From Micromonospora craniellae (GTDB taxonomy: Bacteria; Actinomycetota; Actinomycetes; Mycobacteriales; Micromonosporaceae): a stretch of DNA of 64,000 nt. The notes beneath the pieces were generated by a model, which saw only the letters and a list, made by a program, of their open reading frames with translations, made no database searches and was not told the origin of the DNA. Of the stretch, positions 8,804 through 16,380 are shown one piece after another. Numbering within the stretch: the stretch's first letter is position 1; every line of letters begins with the position of its first letter. The stretch lies in the NCBI RefSeq assembly GCF_014764405.1, contig NZ_CP061725.1, forward strand, positions 1,116,001 to 1,180,000, given 5' to 3'. The position numbers and the translations under genes were made by a program.

Positions 8804-9661
8804 TCAGCCCCGCAGCGAGCCCCGCGGACGCGGTTGGCAGCGCGGGCAGCTGTACGAGGAGCGGTTCATGAACGCCTCCCGACGGATCGGCGCACCGCAG
8901 CGGTGACAGGGCTGCCCCTCCCGGCCGTACGCGTTCAACGACCGGTCGAAGTAGCCGCTCTCGCCGTCGACGTTGACGTAGAGCGCGTCGAAGCTGGTGC
9001 CGCCCGCGGTGATCGCCTCGGCGAGCACGTCCCGGACGTGACCGAGTAGCCGTCGGGCGGCCGGGCCGGTCAACGCGTCGGTGGGCCGGACCCCGTGCAG
9101 GCCCGAGCGCCACAGCGCCTCGTCGGCATAGATGTTGCCCACGCCGGAGATCAGCGTCTGGTCCAGCAACGCGCGTTTGACCTCGGTACGCCGCCGCCGC
9201 AGCGCGGCCACGAACTCGTCGTCGGAGAACTCGGGGTCCATCGGGTCCCGGGCGATGTGCGCGATCTCGGCGGGTAGCCCGGCACCGCCCTCGCTGACCG
9301 ACAGGCCGCCGAACGTCCGCTGGTCGACGAAGCGCAGCTCGGGTCCGTCGTCGGTGAACCGGAACCGCACCCGCAGGTGTGCCTCGTCGGGGGTGCCCGC
9401 CGGTTGCAGCAGCAACTGTCCGGACATCCCCAGGTGCCCGATCACGGCGTCGCCGCTGTCCAGCGGCAGCCACAGGTACTTGCCCCGCCGCCGTACGTCG
9501 AGCACGGTCCGGCCGGCCAGGACGTCGGCGAAGTGGACGCCGCCCGGCTGGTGCCGGCGTACCGCCCGGGGGTGCCGCACCTCGACCACGTCGATCCGGC
9601 GGCCGGTGACCCAGCGGGCCAGGCCCTGCCGGACGGTCTCCACCTCGGGCAGCTCAGGCAC
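8804..9661 (-). CDS. mutM: Formamidopyrimidine-DNA glycosylase
   Basis: A 285-residue Fpg/MutM base-excision enzyme that removes oxidised purines such as 8-oxoguanine and nicks the abasic site. The start MPELPEVETVRQGLARW gives the catalytic Pro2 and Glu3. The middle has LISGVGNIYADEALW (helix-two-turn-helix). The C-terminus has the zinc finger CHRCGAPIRREAF...YSCPRC. The GTG start overlaps the 3' end of rnc by eight bases. The rnc-fpg pair is standard in actinobacteria. Confidence 0.96.
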   Translation of the reverse strand: MPELPEVETVRQGLARWVTGRRIDVVEVRHPRAVRRHQPGGVHFADVLAGRTVLDVRRRGKYLWLPLDSGDAVIGHLGMSGQLLLQPAGTPDEAHLRVRFRFTDDGPELRFVDQRTFGGLSVSEGGAGLPAEIAHIARDPMDPEFSDDEFVAALRRRRTEVKRALLDQTLISGVGNIYADEALWRSGLHGVRPTDALTGPAARRLLGHVRDVLAEAITAGGTSFDALYVNVDGESGYFDRSLNAYGREGQPCHRCGAPIRREAFMNRSSYSCPRCQPRPRGSLRG

Positions 9662-10478
9662 GGTTCGCCTGGACCTCGCCGACGCTCGTGGCCCGCCCGT
9701 CGACGGTCACCGCGTCCCGCTCACCGGTCGTGTCGGTGGTCGCCTCGGCCTGGCTCGACTCCGCCTCGGCGTCTGCGGTCAACATCCGCCAGGCGGACTC
9801 GGCCGCCCGCTGCTCGGCTTCCTTCTTGCTGCGCCCGTCGGCACCGCCGTACCGGTTCCCGGCGACCACCACCCAGGCGGTGAAGGTCTTGAGATGGTCC
9901 GGGCCGGTGCCCTCGATCCGGTACTCCGGCACTCCGAGCCCGAGCGCGGCGGTCAGCTCCTGGAGGCTGGTCTTCCAGTCCAGCGCGGCGCCCCGGCCGG
10001 CCGACTCGGCCATCAGCGGGTCGAACAGCCGGTGGATCACGATCGCGGCGGTGTCCAGCCCGTACTGAAGGTAGATCGCACCGAGCAGTGCCTCCAGGGT
10101 GTCGGCGAGGATGCTCGCCTTGTCCCGGCCTCCGGTGGTCTCCTCGCCCTTACCCAGCAGCAGGTACAGGCCGAGGCCGTCCGGGCCCAGACCACGGGCC
10201 ACCTCGGCGAGGGCGCGCATGTTCACCACGCTGGCCCGCAGCTTGGCCAACTGCCCCTCGGGCAGGTCCGGATGGTTGTGGAAGAGCGCGGTGGTGATCA
10301 CCACGCCGAGCACCGAGTCGCCGAGGAACTCCAACCGCTCGTTGGTGGGCAGACCACCGTTCTCGTACGCGTACGAGCGGTGGGTGAGTGCGCGCTCCAG
10401 CAGTTCCGGGTCCAGCCTCACGCCGAAGGCGGCTTCCAGATGGCCGACGGAGGGCCTCCGCCGCTTGTCGTTGCTCAT
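9654..10478 (-). CDS. rnc: Ribonuclease III
   Basis: A 274-residue double-strand-specific endoribonuclease that processes rRNA precursors and structured mRNAs. The RNase III signature NERLEFLGDSVLGVV is near residue 46. The second catalytic acidic cluster is around DTLEALLGAIYL. A double-stranded RNA-binding domain follows (about residues 165-235, DWKTSLQELTAALG ... GRSKKEAEQRAAESAWRML). A C-terminal acidic, threonine-rich tail of about 40 residues is longer than in E. coli. The ATG overlaps the plsX stop by four bases (ATGA). Confidence 0.96.
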   Translation of the reverse strand: MSNDKRRRPSVGHLEAAFGVRLDPELLERALTHRSYAYENGGLPTNERLEFLGDSVLGVVITTALFHNHPDLPEGQLAKLRASVVNMRALAEVARGLGPDGLGLYLLLGKGEETTGGRDKASILADTLEALLGAIYLQYGLDTAAIVIHRLFDPLMAESAGRGAALDWKTSLQELTAALGLGVPEYRIEGTGPDHLKTFTAWVVVAGNRYGGADGRSKKEAEQRAAESAWRMLTADAEAESSQAEATTDTTGERDAVTVDGRATSVGEVQANRA

Positions 10479-11545
10479 GATGTGCGTACCTCGGTGTCGG
10501 TGGTGCGGTCGGTGCGGTGGCCGGCAAGCAGCGCGGCGACCCGGTCGGTGGCGTCGCGTCGCCAGAGGTGGGCGGCCAGGGCGATGCCGGAGGAGATGTC
10601 GTCGGGGCGGGCGGCACCGTGACAGACGACCACCGTCCCGCCCACCCCGAGCAGGGCGGCGGCCCGGGGCGCACCCCCACCGGGCGGCGGTCCGCCGGCC
10701 ATCGCGTACGCGCCCTCGACGGCCTTGAGCAGCACGTTACCGGTGAACCCGTCGGTGACCACCACATCGGCACGCGTGCCGACGCAGACGTTGTACCCCT
10801 CGACCAGGCCCACGTAGCGGGCGCCGGCGGGCAGGGTCACGGTACTGAGCACGGGATCGGTGAGGCGGCGGGCCCGATCGCCCTTGCCGGGCTCGGTGCC
10901 CACCGAGAGCAGGCCGACCCGGGGTGCGACGACACCGTGGGCGGCGCTGGCGTACGCGGCGCCGAGCACGGCGTGCCGGGCCAGGGTCGCCGGGCTGGGT
11001 TCCAACGAACCGCCGACATCGAGCAGCACCACCGGTCCGGAGACGGCGGGCAGGACGGCGGCGAGCGCCGGACGCCGGACCTCGGGCCAGCGACCCAGGC
11101 CGAGGGCGGCGGCGGCGACGGTCGCGCCGGTGGACCCGGCGGAGACCAGCGCGTCGGCCTGGCCGGAGTGCACGGCCGCGACGGCCGCACGGACGGTCGA
11201 GTCGGCGCGTGCGGTGACGAGTTCGTCGGCCATGTCGACGGCGGTACGCGCGGGCCGGACGGTGACCCGGGCGCGTTCGGCCGGGTCGAGGGCGTGGATC
11301 AGCGCGCCGGCCACCTCGGTCGGGCCGACGAGCAGCAGATGCAGGTGAGGGTCGGCGCGCACCGCCCGCAGAGCGCCGTCCACCACGACGGCGGGAGCGT
11401 CGTCCCCGCCGAGGAGGTCAACGGCGATCCGTGCGGTGCCCGGCTCCGTCGCGACGCCGGCCGGTGAGAGCCGGCCGGCGTCGGCGGGAGTACCGGGCAA
11501 TCGCCGGGGTGTGCGCGTCGCCCGACCTGTGGTCGGAGACGTCAC
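10475..11545 (-). CDS. plsX: Phosphate acyltransferase PlsX
   Basis: A 356-residue PlsX, which makes acyl-phosphate from acyl-ACP for phospholipid synthesis. The family opening IAVDLLGGDDAP is at about residues 40-51. Later conserved stretches are SAGSTGATVAAA, VLLDVGG and VVTDGFTGNVLLKAVEG. A ~38-residue N-terminal extension rich in Thr, Pro and Arg precedes the core, so an internal GTG (about residue 31) may be the true start. It lies 12 bases after rpmF and overlaps rnc, giving the order DUF177-rpmF-plsX-rnc-fpg. The enzyme links here to plsC and gpsA further right. Confidence 0.92.
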   Translation of the reverse strand: MTSPTTGRATRTPRRLPGTPADAGRLSPAGVATEPGTARIAVDLLGGDDAPAVVVDGALRAVRADPHLHLLLVGPTEVAGALIHALDPAERARVTVRPARTAVDMADELVTARADSTVRAAVAAVHSGQADALVSAGSTGATVAAAALGLGRWPEVRRPALAAVLPAVSGPVVLLDVGGSLEPSPATLARHAVLGAAYASAAHGVVAPRVGLLSVGTEPGKGDRARRLTDPVLSTVTLPAGARYVGLVEGYNVCVGTRADVVVTDGFTGNVLLKAVEGAYAMAGGPPPGGGAPRAAALLGVGGTVVVCHGAARPDDISSGIALAAHLWRRDATDRVAALLAGHRTDRTTDTEVRTS

Positions 11546-11557
11546 TCGGCGTCCAGG

Positions 11558-11731
11558 TCAGACCTCGAGGACCTGGCGGCCGTTGTAGGTGCCGCAGACG
11601 GCACAGGCGGCGTGCGGCAGCTTCGCGGACTTGCACTGCGGGCAGGCCACGGTCGCGACCGCCGCGGCCTTCCAGTTCGCCCGGCGGGACCGGGTGTTGC
11701 TGCGCGACATCTTGCGCTTCGGGACGGCCAC
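11558..11731 (-). CDS. rpmF: 50S ribosomal protein L32
   Basis: A 57-residue L32. It begins (V)AVPKRKMSRSNTRSRRA and has the zinc-binding pairs CPQC and CAVC, ending GRQVLEV. The GTG start at 11731 sits five bases from the stop of the DUF177 gene, so the two are co-transcribed. This is the zinc-binding (C+) form of the protein. Confidence 0.97.
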   Translation of the reverse strand: MAVPKRKMSRSNTRSRRANWKAAAVATVACPQCKSAKLPHAACAVCGTYNGRQVLEV

Positions 11732-11736
11732 GGTTC

Positions 11737-12300
11737 TTACTCCTCTGTACGGGTCAGTTGCGACAGGCCCGCCCAACGCGGGTCGATCTGCTGGTGGCTG
11801 TGATCGGCCGGCAGATCGACCAGGTGCACCCCACAGTCGAGGCACAGGCCCGGGCAGTCCTGGCGGCAGAGCGGGTTGGTCGGCAGCGCGAGCACCACCG
11901 CGTCCCGCACCGCCGGTTCCAGGTCGATCAGGTCTCCCTGCATCCGGCCGACCTCGTCATCCTCGGTGGTGACGTCCGTGGTGCTGTTCTCGTACGCATA
12001 CAGCTCCTGGATCGTCACCGACACCGAGTCGTTGATCTCGCGTAGGCAACGCCCGCACTCGCCCCGGACCGGACCGCTGACGGTCCCCGAGACGAGCACC
12101 CCCTCGGACACCGACTCCATCCGCAGATCGAGGTCGAGGTCCGCGCCCTCCGGCACGCCGATCAACTCCACGCCGAGGTCCGCCGGTGCCGGGACCACCC
12201 GTGTGACGGCACGCAAGACACCAGGCCGGCGCGGTAGCTCCCTCGTGTCGAGGACCAGCGGCGACCTGGGGTCGAGTGAAGTGGGTGAATTCTTGGGCAT
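11737..12300 (-). CDS. DUF177 (YceD-like) protein
   Basis: A 187-residue YceD/DUF177 protein. These are nearly always encoded directly upstream of rpmF and have been linked to 23S rRNA or large-subunit assembly in some organisms. Conserved cysteines are in GECGRCLREI and in CRQDCPGLCLDCG, a probable metal knuckle near residues 150-165. An acidic central patch (YENSTTDVTTEDDEVG) separates them. It starts MPKNSPTSLDPRSPLVLDTREL, a typical family opening. Confidence 0.92.
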   Translation of the reverse strand: MPKNSPTSLDPRSPLVLDTRELPRRPGVLRAVTRVVPAPADLGVELIGVPEGADLDLDLRMESVSEGVLVSGTVSGPVRGECGRCLREINDSVSVTIQELYAYENSTTDVTTEDDEVGRMQGDLIDLEPAVRDAVVLALPTNPLCRQDCPGLCLDCGVHLVDLPADHSHQQIDPRWAGLSQLTRTEE

Positions 12301-12507
12301 AGTCAGACTCCGGCCGGTGAGAGGCCGACAAACGAGGTTACCTGCACCGGCGGCCCACCGTCGAACCGGGGCCGGCCTGGGCTGCCCCGGCGTCGGCGGG
12401 GATGCCTGCGGCGGGCACCGGCCGGGACGGGCGGCCGCCGGTCGCCGGGCCGCGTCGGCGGCATGCTCGGCGGCGGTACGCCCGCACCGGCGGGTACCGA
12501 CCGTGGG

Positions 12508-13005
12508 TCAGAAGGGCAGTGGGCGCTCCGCCTCGTCACCCGCGAAGGTGCCGATCTCGCGCAGCGCGTGCATCTTGTCCCGACCGCGTTCGATGGAGGC
12601 CAGCGCCCGGGTGAGGAACTGCTCGAAGTTGGCCAGGGCGGTGTCGACGTAGTCGTCGACCTCCTCACGCAGGCGCTGCGCCTCGGCACGCGCCTCGGCG
12701 ATGATCCGGGCGCCCTCGTGCTCGGCGGAGACCGTGATCTCGTTCACCGAGACCAGGCGGGCGTGTTCCGCCTCACCCTCGCTGATGATCCGGTCCGCCT
12801 CCCGCTTGCCCGCCTCCATGATCTTGTCCCGCTCCTCCAGCAGGACGGCGGCGCGGCGCAGGTCAGCGGGCAGTTCGGCACGCAACTCGTCGAGGGCCGC
12901 GATCATCTCGCCCCGATCGACCATGCAGTTGTTGCGCGACATGGGGACGGAGCGCGCCTGCTCCACCATGGCGATCATTTCGTCGATGCGGTCGAGCGGG
13001 TCCAC
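12508..13005 (-). CDS. sepIVA: SepIVA-like DivIVA-family coiled-coil protein
   Basis: A 165-residue, almost entirely helical protein (MDPLDRIDEMIAMVEQARSVP, then long Ala/Glu/Arg heptads). Position between DUF177/rpmF and coaD, and the sequence type, match mycobacterial SepIVA (Rv2927c family), a DivIVA-domain septation factor. Septal or polar scaffolding in this organism is inferred from that. GTG start with GAGG five to eight bases upstream. ~200-bp spaces on both sides (12301-12507 and 13006-13197) contain no gene that I can see. Confidence 0.82.
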   Translation of the reverse strand: MDPLDRIDEMIAMVEQARSVPMSRNNCMVDRGEMIAALDELRAELPADLRRAAVLLEERDKIMEAGKREADRIISEGEAEHARLVSVNEITVSAEHEGARIIAEARAEAQRLREEVDDYVDTALANFEQFLTRALASIERGRDKMHALREIGTFAGDEAERPLPF

Positions 13006-13197
13006 CGGTACCTCACTCCTGTCGTTCGTCGGGCCGACCTACATCATGCGGGCTGCGGCCAAGTTCCCGCTTCACCCAATGATGTCGTCCCGGCACCTTC
13101 ACGACACCCCACCCCGGTCTCCGGCGCGTCGCGCTCCGGCCCTCGGGGCACCCGTGGCACGGGCACGGCCGGACGCCGACGGGCGGCCGGGGCCGCG

Positions 13198-13680
13198 TCA
13201 GGACGGTGAGGTCAGGCGGGCCCTGAGCGCCTCGCGGACCAGGTCGGGAACGTGCGGGCTGACGTCACCGCCCCACTTGGCCACGTCCTTGACCAGGCTG
13301 GACGAGAGGAAGGAGTAGAGCGGGTTGGTCGGCATGAACAACGTCTCGACCCCGGCGAGACCGATGTTCATCTGGGCCATCTGCAGTTCGTAGTCGAAGT
13401 CGCTGACCGCCCGGATGCCCTTGATCAACACAGTCGCCTGCTGGGCCCGGCAGAAGTCCACCAGCAGCCCGCGAAACGACTCCACCCGGACGTTGTCGTA
13501 GGAGGCGGTCACTTCGCGGAGCATGCCTATCCGCTCCTCGACGGTGAACACGCCCGTTTTCGACTGGTTGATGAGCACACCGACGATCACCTCGTCGAAC
13601 AGTCGGCTGGCCCGACCGATGATGTCGAGGTGACCGTTGGTGACCGGGTCGAACGAGCCGGGACACACCGCACGTCTCAT
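13198..13680 (-). CDS. coaD: Phosphopantetheine adenylyltransferase
   Basis: A 160-residue CoaD that catalyses the fourth step of coenzyme A synthesis (4'-phosphopantetheine + ATP to dephospho-CoA). The start MRRAVCPGSFDPVTNGHLDII carries the HxGH-like nucleotide motif (NGH). The conserved LIKGIRAVSDFDYELQMAQMN and YSFLSSSLVKDVAKWGGDVS are present. The ATG at 13680 overlaps the rsmD stop by four bases, and no earlier start keeps the family length. Confidence 0.97.
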   Translation of the reverse strand: MRRAVCPGSFDPVTNGHLDIIGRASRLFDEVIVGVLINQSKTGVFTVEERIGMLREVTASYDNVRVESFRGLLVDFCRAQQATVLIKGIRAVSDFDYELQMAQMNIGLAGVETLFMPTNPLYSFLSSSLVKDVAKWGGDVSPHVPDLVREALRARLTSPS

Positions 13681-14240
13681 GATCGGCGACCGTACCAAAG
13701 GGTGGTCTCGCCGTACCGGCGACTGCGCAGGCCAGTGACGCCTTCCACCCACTCGACCGGGTCGCCACGACTGGAACGCTCGACCACCAGCAGGGCGTCC
13801 GGCGCGAGCCAGCCGCCGCCGACCAACCCGGCCAGCATCGCCGTGACGCCGTCGTCCGGCAGCGCGTACGGCGGGTCGGCGAAGACCACGTCGTACGGGT
13901 CGCCCTCCGGACCGCCGGCCAGTACCGTGGCGACCTTGCCGGTGACCAGCCGCGCGACGGGGGCCGCCCGCAGCACCGCGATGTTCTCCCGGATCACCCG
14001 CGCGGCACGCGCGTCGGACTCGACCAGCAACACGTGCGCGGCCCCCCGGGACAGCGCCTCCAGGCCGACGGCGCCGGAGCCCGCGAACAGGTCGGCGAAG
14101 CGCGCCCCGTCCAGGTCCGCCTCCGCCTGCACCGCGCTGAACAACGCCTCGCGGACCCGGTCCGAGGTGGGTCGGGTGCCGGCACCCGGCGGCGCGGCGA
14201 TCCGCCGGCCACCGAGGCTCCCGGCCACGATCCGGGTCAC
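13677..14240 (-). CDS. rsmD: 16S rRNA (guanine(966)-N2)-methyltransferase RsmD
   Basis: A 187-residue RsmD methyltransferase of the small-subunit rRNA. The opening MTRIVAGSLGGRRIAAPPG is typical. The SAM loop is DLFAGSGAVGLEALSRGA (about 48-65) and the catalytic motif is VVFADPPYAL (about 118-127). Its stop overlaps the coaD start; rsmD-coaD is a standard actinobacterial pair. Confidence 0.96.
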   Translation of the reverse strand: MTRIVAGSLGGRRIAAPPGAGTRPTSDRVREALFSAVQAEADLDGARFADLFAGSGAVGLEALSRGAAHVLLVESDARAARVIRENIAVLRAAPVARLVTGKVATVLAGGPEGDPYDVVFADPPYALPDDGVTAMLAGLVGGGWLAPDALLVVERSSRGDPVEWVEGVTGLRSRRYGETTLWYGRRS

Positions 14241-14576
14241 CCTTCGCTCCTGCTCATGCCCCCGACGCTACGCGAGGGCACGGTGACCGTCGCGACGAGT
14301 ACGCGGCGGACCGACCGGGCCGACCGTCCGAACCGGACGCTAAGAGCCCTCGACCGATCACCCAGCGTACATCAATTATCTCGCATTTATAACATCATTC
14401 TTAGCTCGCGCTGAGGACTGTCCCGTTCCGCACGATCTCGCTATGGTCTGCCCCGGTGCCGGCCGCATCGCCGCCGGCCATCGACACGGGTGGCACCCCT
14501 TCCGGCGCGGCACGCTCCGCCGGCGCCGTCCGTCCCACCCGTGCCGACCCGACGCTTCTTCACCCCGGGAGTACGC
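14241..14576. other. Intergenic region before the surface-protein gene
   Basis: 336 bases between divergent rsmD and the LPxTG protein. It includes an unusually AT-rich patch (14368-14405, containing ATCAATTATC and ATTTATAACATC) in otherwise ~70% GC surroundings. Further on, TATGGT at 14441 could be a -10 element for the plus-strand gene. No coding sequence is supported. Confidence 0.4.
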
Positions 14577-16109
14577 GTGATCCGACCCAAGCTGTCGCTT
14601 CGGCGACCGCTGGCTGTCCTGGCAGCCGCCCTCATCGGCATGACCGGAGCAGTGGCGGTGGCCACCCCGGCCAGCGCCCACCACAACAACATCTCCGCCA
14701 CCGTCGCCTGCGACCAGCTCAGTGGCGAGCGGGTGATCACCTGGAAGGTGGAGAACCGATACCGGACCGCCACCGTCAAGGGCGTCAAGGCGAACCCGAA
14801 CACCCCGGTGACGGTGGCGGTCGAGGGTACCGAGAGCGTCCCGCTGCAGGGCTTCGTGATTCCCCAGAACAGCACCATCGAGGCTGTGCAGCGCGTGCCC
14901 GGCGACACCGAGCGTGCGGAACTCAAGGTGGCCGCCGCCTGGTACGACAAGGAACGCCGGGGGTCGGACGACCGAAGGATGCGGGTCCCGACGTCGGAGG
15001 ACACGGGCACCATCGACCTCACCGCCGACGGCACGTGCGCGCCGGCGCCGAAGTGCGTCGACGCCAGCGACGCCAAGTACAGCCACACGTTCGACGGCCC
15101 GAAGGGCACCGCGACCGTCGAGCTGAAGGGCGACCTGCCGCTCTGCGGTGACGCGAAGCAGTACTTCACGCTGGTGTCGTACTTCGCGCCGCGCCCGCAG
15201 TTCGCCACCCCGCAGTACGTCTACGGCACGCCGGCCAGCGACTACCTCGGCGGCGCCCAGACGAAGATCGAGCTGAACGTCGGTGTTCCGGAGTGCCACA
15301 CCCAGGTCGACCTGATCTGGGGCGGCGTGGACGAGGTCATCGACCCGCTGGTCGAGAACGGCAAGCGGTACGGCGACAAGAAGCTCGGCGAGAAGGGCGC
15401 GCCCGGCAACCGCTCGTCCGGCCCGCAGGGCTGGTACAACGGCGGCAGCAAGAACTGCACCACCCCGACGTCCACCTTCGCCTCCGCCTGCGACGGCACG
15501 GTGACCGTCTCGCTGAGCAACGACGGTTCGATCTCCAAGTACGCGGTCGAGTTCGAGGTGCGCGGCGCGAACGGCTGGTCCAAGAAGGTCACCGTCGAGC
15601 CGGGCAAGGCCGACAACGAGACCGTGGTGCCCGCCGAGAACGCCGGTGAGATCGAGGTGCTGGTCGACGGCAAGGTCATCGAGGGCGGCACGTACACGTG
15701 GCAGCGTCCCGAGGACTGCCCGCTGCCCACCATCACCGCCGACGCGACCTGCGAGACCTTCGCGCTGACCGCGTCGAACCCGGAGGGTGGCCTGCCGGTC
15801 AAGGTGGAGTTCACCTACGGCGACAAGACCGAGACCCGGACCGTCGAGCCGGGCAAGTCGGAGAAGGTCACCTTCAAGGCCGGTGACGACGAGGTGGCTC
15901 TGGTCGCCCTGCCGGAGCTGGACCTGGAGCTCGAGGTCGTCTACGCGCCCGAGGGCTGCGGCGGTGGCGGCGGTGGCGAGGAGCCCCCGGGCCTGCCGGT
16001 GACCGGCGCGGCGGCCGGCGGGATCGCCGCGGGCGCGCTCGCCCTGCTGGCGGTCGGCGCGGTGCTGTTCGTCATGGCCCGGCGGCGTCGGATCCACTTC
16101 ACCGCCTGA
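14577..16109 (+). CDS. LPxTG-type cell-surface protein
   Basis: A 510-residue exported protein. The signal peptide spans residues 1-37 (basic start, LAVLAAALIGMTGAVAVA core, ASA cleavage). The mature part is rich in charged beta-type sequence with paired cysteines and repeated modules (VTWKVENRYRT..., VSLSNDGSISKYAVEFEV..., LTASNPEGGLPVKVEFTYG...). It ends with GLPVTG at about 472-477, a hydrophobic segment and an RRRR tail: a complete sortase sorting signal. The function is unknown, possibly adhesion or wall structure. The GTG at 14577 follows GGGAG by five bases. Confidence 0.82.
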   Translation: MIRPKLSLRRPLAVLAAALIGMTGAVAVATPASAHHNNISATVACDQLSGERVITWKVENRYRTATVKGVKANPNTPVTVAVEGTESVPLQGFVIPQNSTIEAVQRVPGDTERAELKVAAAWYDKERRGSDDRRMRVPTSEDTGTIDLTADGTCAPAPKCVDASDAKYSHTFDGPKGTATVELKGDLPLCGDAKQYFTLVSYFAPRPQFATPQYVYGTPASDYLGGAQTKIELNVGVPECHTQVDLIWGGVDEVIDPLVENGKRYGDKKLGEKGAPGNRSSGPQGWYNGGSKNCTTPTSTFASACDGTVTVSLSNDGSISKYAVEFEVRGANGWSKKVTVEPGKADNETVVPAENAGEIEVLVDGKVIEGGTYTWQRPEDCPLPTITADATCETFALTASNPEGGLPVKVEFTYGDKTETRTVEPGKSEKVTFKAGDDEVALVALPELDLELEVVYAPEGCGGGGGGEEPPGLPVTGAAAGGIAAGALALLAVGAVLFVMARRRRIHFTA

Positions 16110-16119
16110 GCCGAGCTGA

Positions 16120-16150
16120 GGGGTCCCTCCCGCGACTGAGGCGGGACCCC
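16120..16150. terminator. Terminator after the surface-protein gene
   Basis: A strong stem pairs GGGGTCC/GGACCCC and CCGC/GCGG around a short loop, 11 bases past the stop codon. A second stem from the GAGGGCGCG/CGCGCCCTC arms lies at about 16167-16200. Confidence 0.65.
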
Positions 16151-16225
16151 GGCGAAGCCTGAGTCCGAGGGCGCGTCGACCACCCGGTCGGCGCGCCCTC
16201 GGCGTCGACACGCCCATCCGGCCCC

Positions 16226-16348
16226 GGCACACGTCGCTCCTCCCGGCACACGTCGCGGCCCCGGCACACGTCGCGGCCCCGTGATCGTGCTCGATCCAGG
16301 ATCGAGTGCCTTCCAAGTCGCGCCGGGGCCACTCGATCCCGGATCGAG
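16226..16348. repeat. Short direct repeats and two 17-bp inverted repeats between convergent genes
   Basis: GGCACACGTCGC occurs three times at 16226, 16245 and 16263. Two near-identical palindromes follow: CTCGATCCAGGATCGAG (16290-16306) and CTCGATCCCGGATCGAG (16332-16348). All lie between the surface-protein gene and recG, which converge. The purpose is unknown. Confidence 0.6.
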
Positions 16349-16380
16349 CGTGATCAACGCCAGGCACTCAGCGCAGGCAC

